This document shows positions 9,989 through 18,579 of a stretch of DNA of 64,000 bases, in pieces. Source of the DNA: Nitrospira sp. (GTDB lineage Bacteria; Nitrospirota; Nitrospiria; Nitrospirales; Nitrospiraceae); assembly GCA_022226955.1 (NCBI GenBank), contig CP092079.1, forward strand, positions 537,217 to 601,216, written 5' to 3'. The first letter of the stretch is position 1; every line of letters starts with the position of its first letter. Both the position numbers and the translations under genes were made by a program. A model generated the notes under the pieces. It was not told the origin of the DNA and ran no database searches. It saw only the letters and a list, made by a program, of their open reading frames with translations.

Positions 9989-10917
9989 GAGGGCGTTCCT
10001 GATGCAGGAGTTGTGAGAGCAGTGTGAGACAGTTCTTCCAGCGCGAGCATGAGCGCATGGGTCCCGCTGCGGCCATGGCCAAGCGTCTGCACCCGCTGAT
10101 AGAGCGTATGGACGAGGGCCAGTCCAGGCAGCGTGAGGCGCCTTCGGCTCGCCTCATCCAGCGCGATGCCCATGTCTTTGACAAAATGTTCGACGAAGAA
10201 TCCCGGATCGAAGTTCCTCTGTAAGATCCTCGGTGCGAGGTTCTCCAATGTCCAGCAAGCGGCGGCGCCGCCCCGGATCGATTCGAGCATCTGCGTCAGA
10301 TCGAGTCCCGCCTTGAATCCGTACAGCAGGCTTTCGCAGACTCCCACCATCGTTCCGGCGATCACGATTTGATTGCACAGCTTCGCATGTTGCCCGGCTC
10401 CCGGCCCGCCCTGGTAGACCATCTTTTTTCCCAGGCGTTCAAACAGCGGGCGCACGGATTCAACCGTTTCGCGTTCTCCACCGGCCATGATGGAGAGCGT
10501 GGCGTTCCTGGCGCCGATGTCCCCTCCCGACACCGGCGCGTCGATCGCGTGCAGGCCCGCGGCCGACGCGGCGGCGGCGATCTCCTGGCTCAGGGCCGGT
10601 TCGGTCGTCGTCATGTCGATGAGAATCGAGCCAGGCGTTGCGCCAGAGAGAATTCCCTCGGGCTCAAAATAGATCTCCCGCACGTCGCGGGGGAATCCGA
10701 CCATCGTGACGATGACGGTCGATCGTGCGGCAACGGCGCGAGGACTGTCCGCCCAGGCGGCGCCGCGCGCGACGAGCGATTGGGCTTTGGACTTGGTGCG
10801 CGTGTAGAGCGTGACGGGATAGCCGGCTTGCAGGAGATGTCCGCACATGGAGAGGCCCATGACGCCGGTGCCGATCCAGCCGATGGTGGTATGAGAGGGA
10901 TGGACAGGGTGTGGCAT
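9985..10917 (-). CDS. 3-hydroxyisobutyrate dehydrogenase-family NAD(P)-dependent oxidoreductase
   Basis: The 310-residue protein has an N-terminal Rossmann motif (GWIGTGVMGLSMCGHLL, about residues 13-29), the substrate-binding signature DAPVSGGDIGARNATLSIMAGG, and the GPGAGQHAKLCNQ segment with the catalytic Lys typical of beta-hydroxyacid dehydrogenases (3-hydroxyisobutyrate, tartronate semialdehyde or glyoxylate/succinic-semialdehyde reductases). The substrate cannot be told from the sequence. It lies four bases after the upstream gene's stop and overlaps the downstream lipoprotein by four bases. Length fits the family (290-310 residues). Confidence 0.85.
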   Translation of the reverse strand: MPHPVHPSHTTIGWIGTGVMGLSMCGHLLQAGYPVTLYTRTKSKAQSLVARGAAWADSPRAVAARSTVIVTMVGFPRDVREIYFEPEGILSGATPGSILIDMTTTEPALSQEIAAAASAAGLHAIDAPVSGGDIGARNATLSIMAGGERETVESVRPLFERLGKKMVYQGGPGAGQHAKLCNQIVIAGTMVGVCESLLYGFKAGLDLTQMLESIRGGAAACWTLENLAPRILQRNFDPGFFVEHFVKDMGIALDEASRRRLTLPGLALVHTLYQRVQTLGHGRSGTHALMLALEELSHTALTTPASGTPS

Positions 10918-10921
10918 GGGG

Positions 10922-11407
10922 CTACTCGATGATCGGGAGAATGCGTGTGGCGACCGCTTGCACGAAGCCTTCTTCTTCAGCGATGACTTTGAGCCCCTGA
11001 AAGCTCAGGTAGTAGCCGCCGTGACTGGGCGCTTGAATGGTCGCGCTCACTTCGATGCGCTGGCCGTCTTCGATTTCAGGATCGCGGATGAGCGGTCTGC
11101 CGCACAAGCCGAGCACCGCTACGGACAGGACGGCGGTATCGTCTTCGAGTTTGAAGAGATAGGCCCCATAGCACACCATTTCGTTGGCTAATTTATAGGG
11201 ATCGAGCGGCTGCACGTCTCGCGCGGTGCCTTGGAGCGTGACCTGGCGCAGATGATAGATTCTGGGGTCTTCAAGGATCTGCTGAATGGGAATCGGTTCT
11301 TCGGCCAGGAGCGCGCCTGGGAACGCCATTGCGGCGAGCGCGATGGCGGCGCTCAGTCGAGCGATGCGTGGTCCGATCGTTGAGGCAATGGAACGGGCGA
11401 ATCTCAT
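10922..11407 (-). CDS. Hypothetical exported protein, possible OB-fold-like domain
   Basis: The product is 161 residues from the chosen ATG, with a signal peptide (hydrophobic run AAIALAAMAFPGALLAEE). The mature part reads like a compact beta protein: QILEDPRIYHLRQVTLQGTAR, then the KLEDDTAVLSVAV strand and DGQRIEVSATI. This resembles the OB-fold pattern of a thickened-strand barrel seen in periplasmic DUF proteins, but no family is recognised with confidence. The frame is open upstream to 11467. The downstream ATG was preferred because it places a basic N-region directly before the hydrophobic core. It heads the three-gene minus-strand unit, four bases before the dehydrogenase gene. Confidence 0.55.
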   Translation of the reverse strand: MRFARSIASTIGPRIARLSAAIALAAMAFPGALLAEEPIPIQQILEDPRIYHLRQVTLQGTARDVQPLDPYKLANEMVCYGAYLFKLEDDTAVLSVAVLGLCGRPLIRDPEIEDGQRIEVSATIQAPSHGGYYLSFQGLKVIAEEEGFVQAVATRILPIIE

Positions 11408-11478
11408 GCGCGCGCATTCTACCATTGTTTGCTCATGACGCGCCCCGCGCCCTTCTTTCGCTTCCACCCGTCGGCCGT

Positions 11479-11484
11479 TATAAT
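11479..11484 (+). promoter_or_regulatory. Candidate -10 box TATAAT upstream of M20 peptidase gene
   Basis: A perfect TATAAT lies 27 bases before the peptidase ATG at 11512, in a 104-base divergent spacer. No good -35 hexamer is found at 16-18 bases upstream, so the assignment is weak. Confidence 0.3.
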
Positions 11485-11511
11485 TCGCGCTCAGAACATG
11501 GAGAGGGATGT

Positions 11512-12882
11512 ATGACAGTCAATAAGCAGCAGCTCAAGAAGTATATTGCGGACAGCCGGACGCAGTTCGAAGATCTGCTGGGGCAATTGGTGGAGGTGCC
11601 GTCGATCAGCATGGACCCGGCCAAGGCGGGAGAGATGCCGCGCGCCGCCACGCTGGCCGTGCAATATTTGAAGAGTCTTGGCGCCGACGCGCATATCGTC
11701 GACACCGGCGGCTACCCGATCATTTCCGGAGGCTGGACGGCCGGAGCCCAGTACCCGACTGTCACGATTTACAACCACCTGGATGTGCAGCCGGCGCAGG
11801 AGCCGGAATGGAAAGAATCGCCGTTCGCCTTTCGCAAAGATGGCGGGATCTATCATGGGCGCGGCGCGACGGACGATAAAGGCCCGGCGTTGTCGGCATT
11901 GCTCGGAGCGCGCTATGCCATCGAACAGGGGTTTCCTCTCAACATTCGCTTTCTGTGGGAGTTGGAAGAAGAGATCGGCAGTCCGCATTTCGCCGCGGGT
12001 CTCAAGAATCGCGCGGCCATCCCACGGCCCGACTCGGTCGTCGTATCGGATACGATTTGGATCGCCAAAGGCAAGCCGGCCATGCCCTACGGGCTGCGCG
12101 GGCTGATCGGCGCGCGGCTGACTCTCAAGACGGGAACGAAAGACGCCCATTCGGGTGTCACGGGCGGAGCCGCGCGGAATCCGCTCGCGGAATTGATGGA
12201 TGTGGCGCAGGCCTGCGTGGATGCCAAAACCGGCAAGGTGAAGATTCCCGGATTCTACAAGGATGTGGTCGAGCCGACAAAGGCGGAGATCAAAAGTTTT
12301 CTCAAATCGGGGTTTCAAGTTTCGCGATTCAAAGCCGCCTATGGCTTTCAGACGCTGCGCACGCAAGATCCGGCCGAGATCATGCGCCGGATTTGGGCGG
12401 CGCCGACATTCGAAGTGCATGGCCTGACTGGCGGCTATCAGGGGCCCGGTGTGAAGACCGTTGTGCCGGGACATGGCGAATTGAAAGTCAGCATGCGGTT
12501 GGTGCCCAACCAGACGCCCGAGAAGGCGTTTGCCTTGCTGAAGACATTCGTCGCCAAGCTGAATCCTGATATCAAAGTCGAGGCGGAAGGCATGTTGCAG
12601 CCGTTCCAGGGTTTATTTGAAGGGCCGTACGTTGACGCGGTGAAGCGGGCGGCGAGAGCGGGATTCGGCAAAGAGCCGTCCTTCATTCGCGAAGGCGGCT
12701 CGATCGGCGCGGTGGTGACCATGCAAAAAGCCTGGAAGGTGCCGATTCTCTTTATGGGTCTCAGCCTTCCCGAGCACGGCTACCACGCGCCGAACGAATA
12801 CTTCGATTGGGGCCAGGCTTCCAGCGGCATGACGGCCTTCGCGCATTATTTCGAAGAGCTGGCAAAGATGGGAAAGAGGTAG
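11512..12882 (+). CDS. M20-family zinc dipeptidase
   Basis: The 456-residue product is a cytosolic M20 metallopeptidase or dipeptidase. Metal ligands are visible: YNHLDVQ (His89, with Asp91 as the catalytic partner), GRGATDDKGP with the bridging Asp, the ELEEEIGS pair of glutamates, and the C-terminal HGYHAPNE His. The residues EPEWKESPFAF match the M20A/M20F dipeptidase subgroup (CNDP-like). The longest frame begins at 11329, but the ATG at 11512 has a GGAGAGGG ribosome site and gives the family's usual N-terminus. Substrate specificity is unknown. Confidence 0.9.
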   Translation: MTVNKQQLKKYIADSRTQFEDLLGQLVEVPSISMDPAKAGEMPRAATLAVQYLKSLGADAHIVDTGGYPIISGGWTAGAQYPTVTIYNHLDVQPAQEPEWKESPFAFRKDGGIYHGRGATDDKGPALSALLGARYAIEQGFPLNIRFLWELEEEIGSPHFAAGLKNRAAIPRPDSVVVSDTIWIAKGKPAMPYGLRGLIGARLTLKTGTKDAHSGVTGGAARNPLAELMDVAQACVDAKTGKVKIPGFYKDVVEPTKAEIKSFLKSGFQVSRFKAAYGFQTLRTQDPAEIMRRIWAAPTFEVHGLTGGYQGPGVKTVVPGHGELKVSMRLVPNQTPEKAFALLKTFVAKLNPDIKVEAEGMLQPFQGLFEGPYVDAVKRAARAGFGKEPSFIREGGSIGAVVTMQKAWKVPILFMGLSLPEHGYHAPNEYFDWGQASSGMTAFAHYFEELAKMGKR

Positions 12883-13028
12883 AGAGGAGAGAGCGGCCGG
12901 ATTGCTCTTCTTGCTCGCTGAGGCCCCACGATGAAGCGGTGGTCCCTCAATGCGCGCAGTGAAGGCCGATCCGGACGCTCCCTTGGGTATGTGAGTAGAG
13001 GAGCGGAGCGTTGGGATGAGTGTCGGAG

Positions 13029-13058
13029 AGCATGCGTTGCATCGATGCAACGCATGCT
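13029..13058. terminator. Perfect 30-bp palindrome between convergent genes, probable bidirectional terminator
   Basis: The 30 bases are identical to their own reverse complement (half-site AGCATGCGTTGCATC), and the pairing continues outward for four more pairs (CGGA/TCCG) if one G at 13028 is bulged. It sits in the 193-base gap between the stop of the M20 peptidase and the stop of the minus-strand gene ending at 13076. That position fits a two-way terminator, although no long T-tract follows. A protein-binding or replication-related palindrome is the alternative. Confidence 0.45.
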
Positions 13059-13075
13059 TCCGATAAGGTGGCGCG

Positions 13076-14800
13076 CTAGTTTTTCTTTTCTTCCGCCGTG
13101 GCTAGGATCGGTTGAAAGATCGGATCGGCGTCGAGCACGGCTTTCAGCAGTTCGGAGTGAAGGAAGTAGCGCCAGACTTCGTCGGTCTTTCCCGGCACTT
13201 CGTCGAACCAGCGCTTGGCTTCCGTGACGTGGCGCAGCAGGGTGTTCTTGTCTCCGTAGTTAGGCATGAAGATCATGCTGTAGGCCATCGTGTACTCCGC
13301 CAGGAATTTGTCGAGGGGCAGATCGGCGATGGCCAGTGAGGCCTCTGCATCGGCATAGGCTCGGTTGATTTCAGGATCGTGCAGAATTCGGTTCCAGGCG
13401 GACTTGTGCAGGCGAGACCAGGCCAGTTGCAGCAGGGCTTCGGCCTTGGCGGATCTGCGCGCATCCGGAATCTCTTTGACCAAGGCCTCGTGCGTTTCAA
13501 TAGCGGCCTGCTGGTCGTTATTCCAGCGATAGGCGACGCCCAGTCGGAACCGGTTGTCGAGTTGTTCCGGTCTGACTTTGGCCAGCGCTTCCATCGCCGG
13601 CAACATGCGGAACAGGAAATCGGCCGGCGTCGGCTGGGAGAAGCCGCCCATTTCCATTCCGTTCGACAGGTCGGTCCGGGTGGATTGCGCGTAGACGTTC
13701 CAATAAAACTCATTAACGGTCAGGGACAGGGCCGGGTTTCTGATCGTGAGCTTGTGCCCGTCGCTTGCCTCGTTCAGCAGGACTGCGTAGAGATTTCGCG
13801 TGAGGACGGTCAGCGCGTCCGGTTGATTGGGGTCGATGATCAGGATGCGGTTGAGCAGGGCCACCCGGTCGCGCAATTCTGGAAACGTGGCGGCTCGCGC
13901 CGCCGCTGCCGTGAGCGTTCCCGGTTGATCGTTCGGTCCCCACCACACCATGGATTCAGGTAGCGGCCGGCTGATCTCCGTCGTGAACGGAATTTTCTCC
14001 GCGACCATGCCTGGGACAGAGGGTTCGGTCACTACCGGCAGATTGAAGACGGCGGCATCGCCCGGGAAGCCATGTTTCTTCAATCCTGTGAAGACGATCC
14101 ATTGGGTCGTGATGGACTTCAGCGATTTGCGCGCCCGCTTGATGGTGTTCGTCCACTTGACCGTCCCTTCGGCATAGGTGACCGGCGAGGCCAGAGGGTC
14201 CTGGTATTGTACGTCCAATGAGACGCGCGTCGTGGGCACGGCCAGGATCTTTCCATTGGCATTCAACCGGAAGGAGCCGGAGGGCAGGGATTGGCTCTTG
14301 GTCACGGCGACGCGGAGGCCGCTGCCAGGAGGAGAGATGCCTAGCTCTTCCATGACGAAGGCCGATGCCGGCCTGTTTGCGAGTTCGTCTCTGAAGAAGA
14401 CCAGCGGGCCGGCGCTCGGCCAGAGCACCGTCATGCCCACATCCTCGCGTTTCAACACGGGAGCATGGGCGGCTTTCAAGTTTTCCCAACAGGATTCGTA
14501 GGAAGAGTCGGTGGCCGGCGGGTAGGCTTTCAATTTCGACGGCGAGGCCGCCAGCAGGCGAAATTGGCAGGCAAAGTCCAATTGCCCGACAGTCACACGA
14601 TCTCCCTTGGCGAGGGCTTCGGCATAGCGCCGCGCGGCATCGGCGGCCGGGTTCTTCGCTTGGCCGGCCGGTTTGGATTTATGCGGCGTCGCCGCGAACG
14701 CGGCCTCTATTCCGAACCCTCCTGCCAGCAGGGCGGTCATCAATGTGAGCAGGATGGGCGCGCGAAAGTTGTTATGGGTACGACGAATCATCATCATCAC
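13076..14800 (-). CDS. Large exported hypothetical protein with TPR-like C-terminal half
   Basis: The 574-residue protein begins with a signal peptide (APILLTLMTALLAGGFGIEAAFA, cut after about residue 36). The middle region is rich in beta-type segments, and the C-terminal half is helical. It includes RFRLGVAYRWNNDQQAAIETHEALVKEIPDA and AEALLQLAWSRLHKSAWN, whose A/G/L/Y spacing resembles tetratricopeptide or sel1-like helices. No catalytic motif is apparent. It is probably periplasmic. A run of four Met codons at the start makes the exact start uncertain. It is the only gene between the palindrome at 13.0 kb and the anti-sigma gene. Confidence 0.55.
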   Translation of the reverse strand: MMMMIRRTHNNFRAPILLTLMTALLAGGFGIEAAFAATPHKSKPAGQAKNPAADAARRYAEALAKGDRVTVGQLDFACQFRLLAASPSKLKAYPPATDSSYESCWENLKAAHAPVLKREDVGMTVLWPSAGPLVFFRDELANRPASAFVMEELGISPPGSGLRVAVTKSQSLPSGSFRLNANGKILAVPTTRVSLDVQYQDPLASPVTYAEGTVKWTNTIKRARKSLKSITTQWIVFTGLKKHGFPGDAAVFNLPVVTEPSVPGMVAEKIPFTTEISRPLPESMVWWGPNDQPGTLTAAAARAATFPELRDRVALLNRILIIDPNQPDALTVLTRNLYAVLLNEASDGHKLTIRNPALSLTVNEFYWNVYAQSTRTDLSNGMEMGGFSQPTPADFLFRMLPAMEALAKVRPEQLDNRFRLGVAYRWNNDQQAAIETHEALVKEIPDARRSAKAEALLQLAWSRLHKSAWNRILHDPEINRAYADAEASLAIADLPLDKFLAEYTMAYSMIFMPNYGDKNTLLRHVTEAKRWFDEVPGKTDEVWRYFLHSELLKAVLDADPIFQPILATAEEKKN

Positions 14801-14980
14801 CTATTTTCTGAACGAACATAAATAAGGGCTAAAGGACAGTACTGTAGCACGGTGTCTGACGAATCTGAAAGAGGCCAGGAGAGCGGACTTGCCGATCTTC
14901 AGTGGGGACGGCGGCCTGCGGAGGGCGGTTCGGAAGGGCCAGGTTAGCAGGGGCGGGAAGTCGCGAACCGGGTGAAGCCG

Positions 14981-15286
14981 TTAGCGCAGGCGCGCGGCTC
15001 GGAGAATATCGTTGCGCATGCGGGCTCGTTCGGCCTGCGAGAGGGCCGGCGCCGGCCGGTGCCGGCAGAGAGCGACGGTGTGCCTGAGCGATAGGACGAA
15101 TTCTTCGCAGTTGGGGCAGTCGCCAAGGTGCTTGCGCAACTCATCGCACAGCGCGCCGGGCAATTCATCGTCGATGTAGGCGGAGAGCTTTTTTAAGACG
15201 GCCACGCAGCGCTCTTTCCCATGCCCATGGCGGCGTGCGCGGGTGGGTTTCCGTTGGACGGAGCGGGTCGTTGTCCGTTTGGCCAT
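14981..15286 (-). CDS. Zinc-finger (zf-HC2) anti-sigma factor
   Basis: The 101-residue product contains the zinc anti-sigma signature H-x3-C-x2-C (His53, Cys57, Cys60 in RKHLGDCPNC) after a YIDDELP helix, typical of the ZAS domain that clamps ECF sigma factors. It has no membrane span, so it is a soluble anti-sigma and may respond to redox or metal state. It starts two bases after the stop of the sigma gene, which fits a cognate pair. The basic N-terminus (RTTTRSVQRKPTRARRH) is unusual. Confidence 0.85.
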   Translation of the reverse strand: MAKRTTTRSVQRKPTRARRHGHGKERCVAVLKKLSAYIDDELPGALCDELRKHLGDCPNCEEFVLSLRHTVALCRHRPAPALSQAERARMRNDILRAARLR

Positions 15287-15288
15287 GG

Positions 15289-15948
15289 CTAGCGTCCTCC
15301 TTGCGTGAACGGGTGGCCGTTGTGCGCGCGGTGCGCGCCGCGCGATGGTTCGGATGCGGCAAGCCCCTGAGCGCTGAGCTCGCGCCGGACGAACAAGCGT
15401 GCCCGATGCAGCCGGGATTTCACGGCGCGCTCGTTGAGCCCCACGATGCCGCCCACTTCTTTGGCGCTCAGCCCTTCCATGTCGCGCAGGACCAGCACCA
15501 TGCGATATTTCTTGGGCAGTGCGGCAATCGCCCGATCGAGCGCCTGGCGAAGCTCTTTATTCTGCAACGCCTCTTCCGGGCTGAGTCCGTCTACCGGAAT
15601 CTGCAGGCGAAACTCCCCTTCCGAGGTCGGGATGAATTCTTCCAGCGACAGCTCCCGGTCTGGCGCCCCTTTCCGTTTGCGCCGCATGCGCGAACAGGCG
15701 CGCGCCGCAATGGCATAGAGCCAGGTTGAGACCTGCGCCTCTCCACGGAAGGCCTGATAGCCTCGATAGGCATTGAGAAACGTTTCTTGGACCAGATCCT
15801 TCGCCGCTTCAGGTTCTCCGCAGAGCCTGGTTGCGAAGCGATACATCTGGTCGACATGGTCTCGATACAAGGCATCGAAGCTCGCAGCGGTGCGTGCCTC
15901 GCCGTGCGGGACCGGTGCGGGACGTTTGGTGGAAGTCGAAGATTTCAT
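15289..15948 (-). CDS. ECF-family RNA polymerase sigma factor (RpoE-like)
   Basis: The 219-residue sigma factor has region 2 (FDALYRDHVDQMYRFATRLCG, DLVQETFLNAYRGY, STWLYAIAARAC) and region 4 (ALPKKYRMVLVLRDMEGLSAKEVGGIVGLNERAVKSRLHRAR). The C-terminal 25 residues are an extra low-complexity tail. It is followed at once by its zf-HC2 anti-sigma and preceded (39 bases) by a gene for an exported protein, so the three probably form one unit. The target regulon cannot be read from the window. Confidence 0.92.
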   Translation of the reverse strand: MKSSTSTKRPAPVPHGEARTAASFDALYRDHVDQMYRFATRLCGEPEAAKDLVQETFLNAYRGYQAFRGEAQVSTWLYAIAARACSRMRRKRKGAPDRELSLEEFIPTSEGEFRLQIPVDGLSPEEALQNKELRQALDRAIAALPKKYRMVLVLRDMEGLSAKEVGGIVGLNERAVKSRLHRARLFVRRELSAQGLAASEPSRGAHRAHNGHPFTQGGR

Positions 15949-15986
15949 GCCTATGCAGAGAGTCTACGAAGCGGTCGAAAACTCTG

Positions 15987-16982
15987 TCAAGGAGCCGGAC
16001 GGCTAGGCTGGTCGTTCAAGTGATGAAAGTCGACGACGGTCCCGTCGCCAGTGAGCTCCACCGTGATGGTATGGCCCTCTTTGGTTCCGGCCAGCATGGA
16101 TTTCCCGCGATCGGCCGGGAAGGTTTGTTCGCCGGCAGGGGTCCAAAGTTTCACCTCGGCGTGGTCTGGAGACGAGAATTCGAGCGGGCCGGTGATGAAT
16201 CGGCGTATCGGCGCCGTTCCATTGGCCGGGGTCAAGTCGGCCACGACCGAGTGGTGGTGAACGTGGAGCGTCATGGTCTGGCCGACCTTGGCGTTTTTGA
16301 TGCCGATCTTGGCGTTGACGTTAATAACGCCGACAGGAGTTCTGAAAAAAATGAAATTCGATTTGAGCTTGGACACCGTGCCGCTCAAGAGCACATGCGC
16401 GTCCGATCCGCTGGGGGGCACTTGTCCGATCTGCAAGTCGAACTGAAGGTCATGCAGGCCGATCACGGTGCCGCCAGCGTCGACTTCCACGGTGATGGGG
16501 TCGCCGCCATGGAGCGCGGAAAGCTGGGCGTCATGTGCCCCGTAATGAAACGATGCCTCGCCCTCAGGAGTCCAGCGGACCAGTTCTTTCGTGTCTTCCG
16601 AGCTTTTCACAACAGGGCCGGCCAGGTAGCGATGAACGAGAGAATCGTCGGTTCGCTTGCGGATCTCCACGACCATATTGGACCCGTGAATCCAAAACGA
16701 GACGCTCTGCGAGGCGCGCATATCCTTGAGCGTGGTTTTCGAGCTGAGCGTGAGCAATCCCACGGGGGTCTTGAGAAAGACGATGCCGGGCTTCGCTCTC
16801 CAGACCGATCCCTTGAGGGCGATGGATGGGCCGGTCTCGTCGAGACCGGGCGCGGCGGTCTGATCCGCTTGGGCTTCGGGAAGCGTTTGCGCGGCACTCG
16901 CTGCGGGGAACCCGTGCAGCAAGAGTCCGCTCAGCGTAGCGCAGAGGAGTGCGAGGCGGAAGGTTGTCGATGGTGGCGTCAT
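15987..16982 (-). CDS. Exported hypothetical protein with two tandem copies of one domain
   Basis: The 331-residue product has a signal peptide (LALLCATLSGLLLHGFPAASA). The mature part holds two homologous halves, about residues 54-181 and 197-324. Matching landmarks are FLKTPVGLLTL / FFRTPVGVINV, RYLAGPVV / RFITGPLE, WTPEGEASF / WTPAGEQTF and ITVEVDAGGTVIGLHDL / ITVELTGDGTVVDFHHL. The fold is probably all-beta and periplasmic. No named family is recognised. The ATG at 16982 was preferred over one at 17021 because it directly precedes the signal peptide. It lies immediately upstream of the sigma/anti-sigma pair and may be the sensed or regulated envelope protein (inference). Confidence 0.6.
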   Translation of the reverse strand: MTPPSTTFRLALLCATLSGLLLHGFPAASAAQTLPEAQADQTAAPGLDETGPSIALKGSVWRAKPGIVFLKTPVGLLTLSSKTTLKDMRASQSVSFWIHGSNMVVEIRKRTDDSLVHRYLAGPVVKSSEDTKELVRWTPEGEASFHYGAHDAQLSALHGGDPITVEVDAGGTVIGLHDLQFDLQIGQVPPSGSDAHVLLSGTVSKLKSNFIFFRTPVGVINVNAKIGIKNAKVGQTMTLHVHHHSVVADLTPANGTAPIRRFITGPLEFSSPDHAEVKLWTPAGEQTFPADRGKSMLAGTKEGHTITVELTGDGTVVDFHHLNDQPSRPAP

Positions 16983-17137
16983 GATCGTAGGGTGATTTGG
17001 TTCAGACAATGAGCCGTTCAAGTTTCGATCCAGCTAGTCTGCGAATAACATGAGGTGGGAGTTGAGTCAAGCGCAAACCCCTTCGCCTCGCTGTGCGACG
17101 AGGAAGACCGCTTGAAGAAAATCCGTGAGCGAGGCGG

Positions 17138-18514
17138 TTATTTCTTGCGGATGAGCAGGCGCAACGGCGTGCCGGAAAATCCGTAGGCCTCCCGGAGCTG
17201 CCGCTCGAGGAATCCGGTATACGCGGGCCCGACATCTTGCGGGTGTCCGCAAAATAAAGCGAAGGCGGGCGGCTTCGTGGCCACTTGAGTCATGAAGGCC
17301 GCTTTCGACGTTTTGGAGGGTTTGCCTTTTCGGACGGGGAGCGGATGCGTTTCCAGGATTTTTTGCAGCCATTGGTTGAGCGCTCCGGTCGGGACGCGCT
17401 TGTTGAATGACGCATAGACGCTCTTGATGGTCGGGAACAGCTGATTGAGCGAGTCCGGCTGAGCTGCGGCTCCGAATAAGACCGGCGCCCAGGTGAGGAA
17501 GGGAAAGCGCCGATGCAGCTCCCGTTCATATTCTTCTCGGGCTTCGGCGTCGTTGGCGCGGAGATCCCATTTATTCACGAGCAGCATGCAGGCGCGTCCC
17601 TGTTTGAGTACCGCCCCGGCAATTTTCGTGTCCTGTTCCGTCACGCCTTCCACTGCGTCGAGCAGCAGGACGGCGACATCGGAGCGGCCGATGGCGCGCA
17701 GTGAGCGCATGACGCTGTAGCCTTCAAGCCCTGGTTCAATGCGGCCCCGGCGCCTGATGCCGGCCGTATCCGTGAAAATATAGTGGTGCCCGTCATGCAC
17801 GACGAGCGAATCGATCGGATCGCGCGTGGTTCCTGGCACATCGCTGACGACCACGCGTTCCTCGCCCAGGACCGCATTGGTCAGCGTCGATTTGCCCACA
17901 TTCGGACGGCCGACAAGCGCGATCCGCGGCAGGTGCGCCGGCTCAGCGGCCTCATCGGCGGGGGGCAGCAGCGGGTAGAGGTCGTCCAGCAATTCGGACA
18001 CCCCGATGCCATGTTCGGCGGAGACGGCATGGAGATCGGCCTTTCCCAGCTGATAAAAGTCCGCGACGAGCGGCTCGGCTTTGGGCGTATCGATTTTATT
18101 GATGACATAGAAGATGGGCTTGGTCACGCCGCGCAGGAGCTTCACGACCTCGTGATCCGGCGGTGTCAAACCGGCCCGGCCGTCCAGGATGAACATGAGA
18201 ATATCGGCTTCGGCGATGGCCAGCTCGGATTGCCGACGAATCAAAGTCAGCATGCCGTCCGATGCGGAGAGATCGAGCCCGCCGGTATCGACCAGCCGGA
18301 ATTTACGGTCGCGATAGGTGGCATCCGCATAGTTGCGGTCGCGGGTAACACCGGGCACGTCGTCTACGATAGCGGTTTTCACTCCCAGGATTTTGTTGAA
18401 GAGCGTGGATTTCCCCACGTTCGGCCGGCCGATGATGGCGACGAGCGGCATCGGAGCGTCGGAGCTAAAGGGGAGGCTTTTGGCCTTGGCTGGGGAATCG
18501 CGCATCTTTTTCAT
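17138..18514 (-). CDS. der: Der (EngA), double-GTPase ribosome assembly factor
   Basis: The 458-residue protein has two tandem G domains, each with a P-loop (GRPNVGKST twice), G3 (DTGG, DTAG) and G4 (NKID, NKWD). A C-terminal KH-like domain ends in GTPLRLLIRKK. Der acts in 50S subunit maturation and is usually essential. The frame starts at 18514; an internal ATG at 18451 (MPLVAIIGRPNVGKS) matches the usual Der N-terminus better, and neither start has a clear ribosome site. It diverges from the HAD gene with 65 bases between the starts. Confidence 0.95.
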   Translation of the reverse strand: MKKMRDSPAKAKSLPFSSDAPMPLVAIIGRPNVGKSTLFNKILGVKTAIVDDVPGVTRDRNYADATYRDRKFRLVDTGGLDLSASDGMLTLIRRQSELAIAEADILMFILDGRAGLTPPDHEVVKLLRGVTKPIFYVINKIDTPKAEPLVADFYQLGKADLHAVSAEHGIGVSELLDDLYPLLPPADEAAEPAHLPRIALVGRPNVGKSTLTNAVLGEERVVVSDVPGTTRDPIDSLVVHDGHHYIFTDTAGIRRRGRIEPGLEGYSVMRSLRAIGRSDVAVLLLDAVEGVTEQDTKIAGAVLKQGRACMLLVNKWDLRANDAEAREEYERELHRRFPFLTWAPVLFGAAAQPDSLNQLFPTIKSVYASFNKRVPTGALNQWLQKILETHPLPVRKGKPSKTSKAAFMTQVATKPPAFALFCGHPQDVGPAYTGFLERQLREAYGFSGTPLRLLIRKK

Positions 18515-18540
18515 AGGGGAGCGACCGTATCACATGAATT

Positions 18541-18570
18541 TTGGCAAACACAACCGACCTCAGGTACACT
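18541..18570 (+). promoter_or_regulatory. Sigma-70-type promoter TTGGCA-N18-TACACT for the HAD gene
   Basis: The -35 hexamer TTGGCA (18541-18546) and the -10 hexamer TACACT (18565-18570) are spaced 18 bases apart. The expected start of transcription is near 18577, only about three bases before the ATG at 18580, so the mRNA would be leaderless or nearly so. Confidence 0.45.
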
Positions 18571-18579
18571 CCGCGGACC

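Noticed and set aside
15831-17012. 393-codon plus-strand frame over the sigma factor and duplicated-domain gene
   Set aside because: Both minus-strand genes have clear family or domain structure; the frame is their shadow.
16983-17137. Possible ECF-type promoter before the duplicated-domain gene
   Set aside because: A GAAACTT and a GTCTGA are present on the minus strand but the spacing (12 bases) is too short for the usual ECF promoter.
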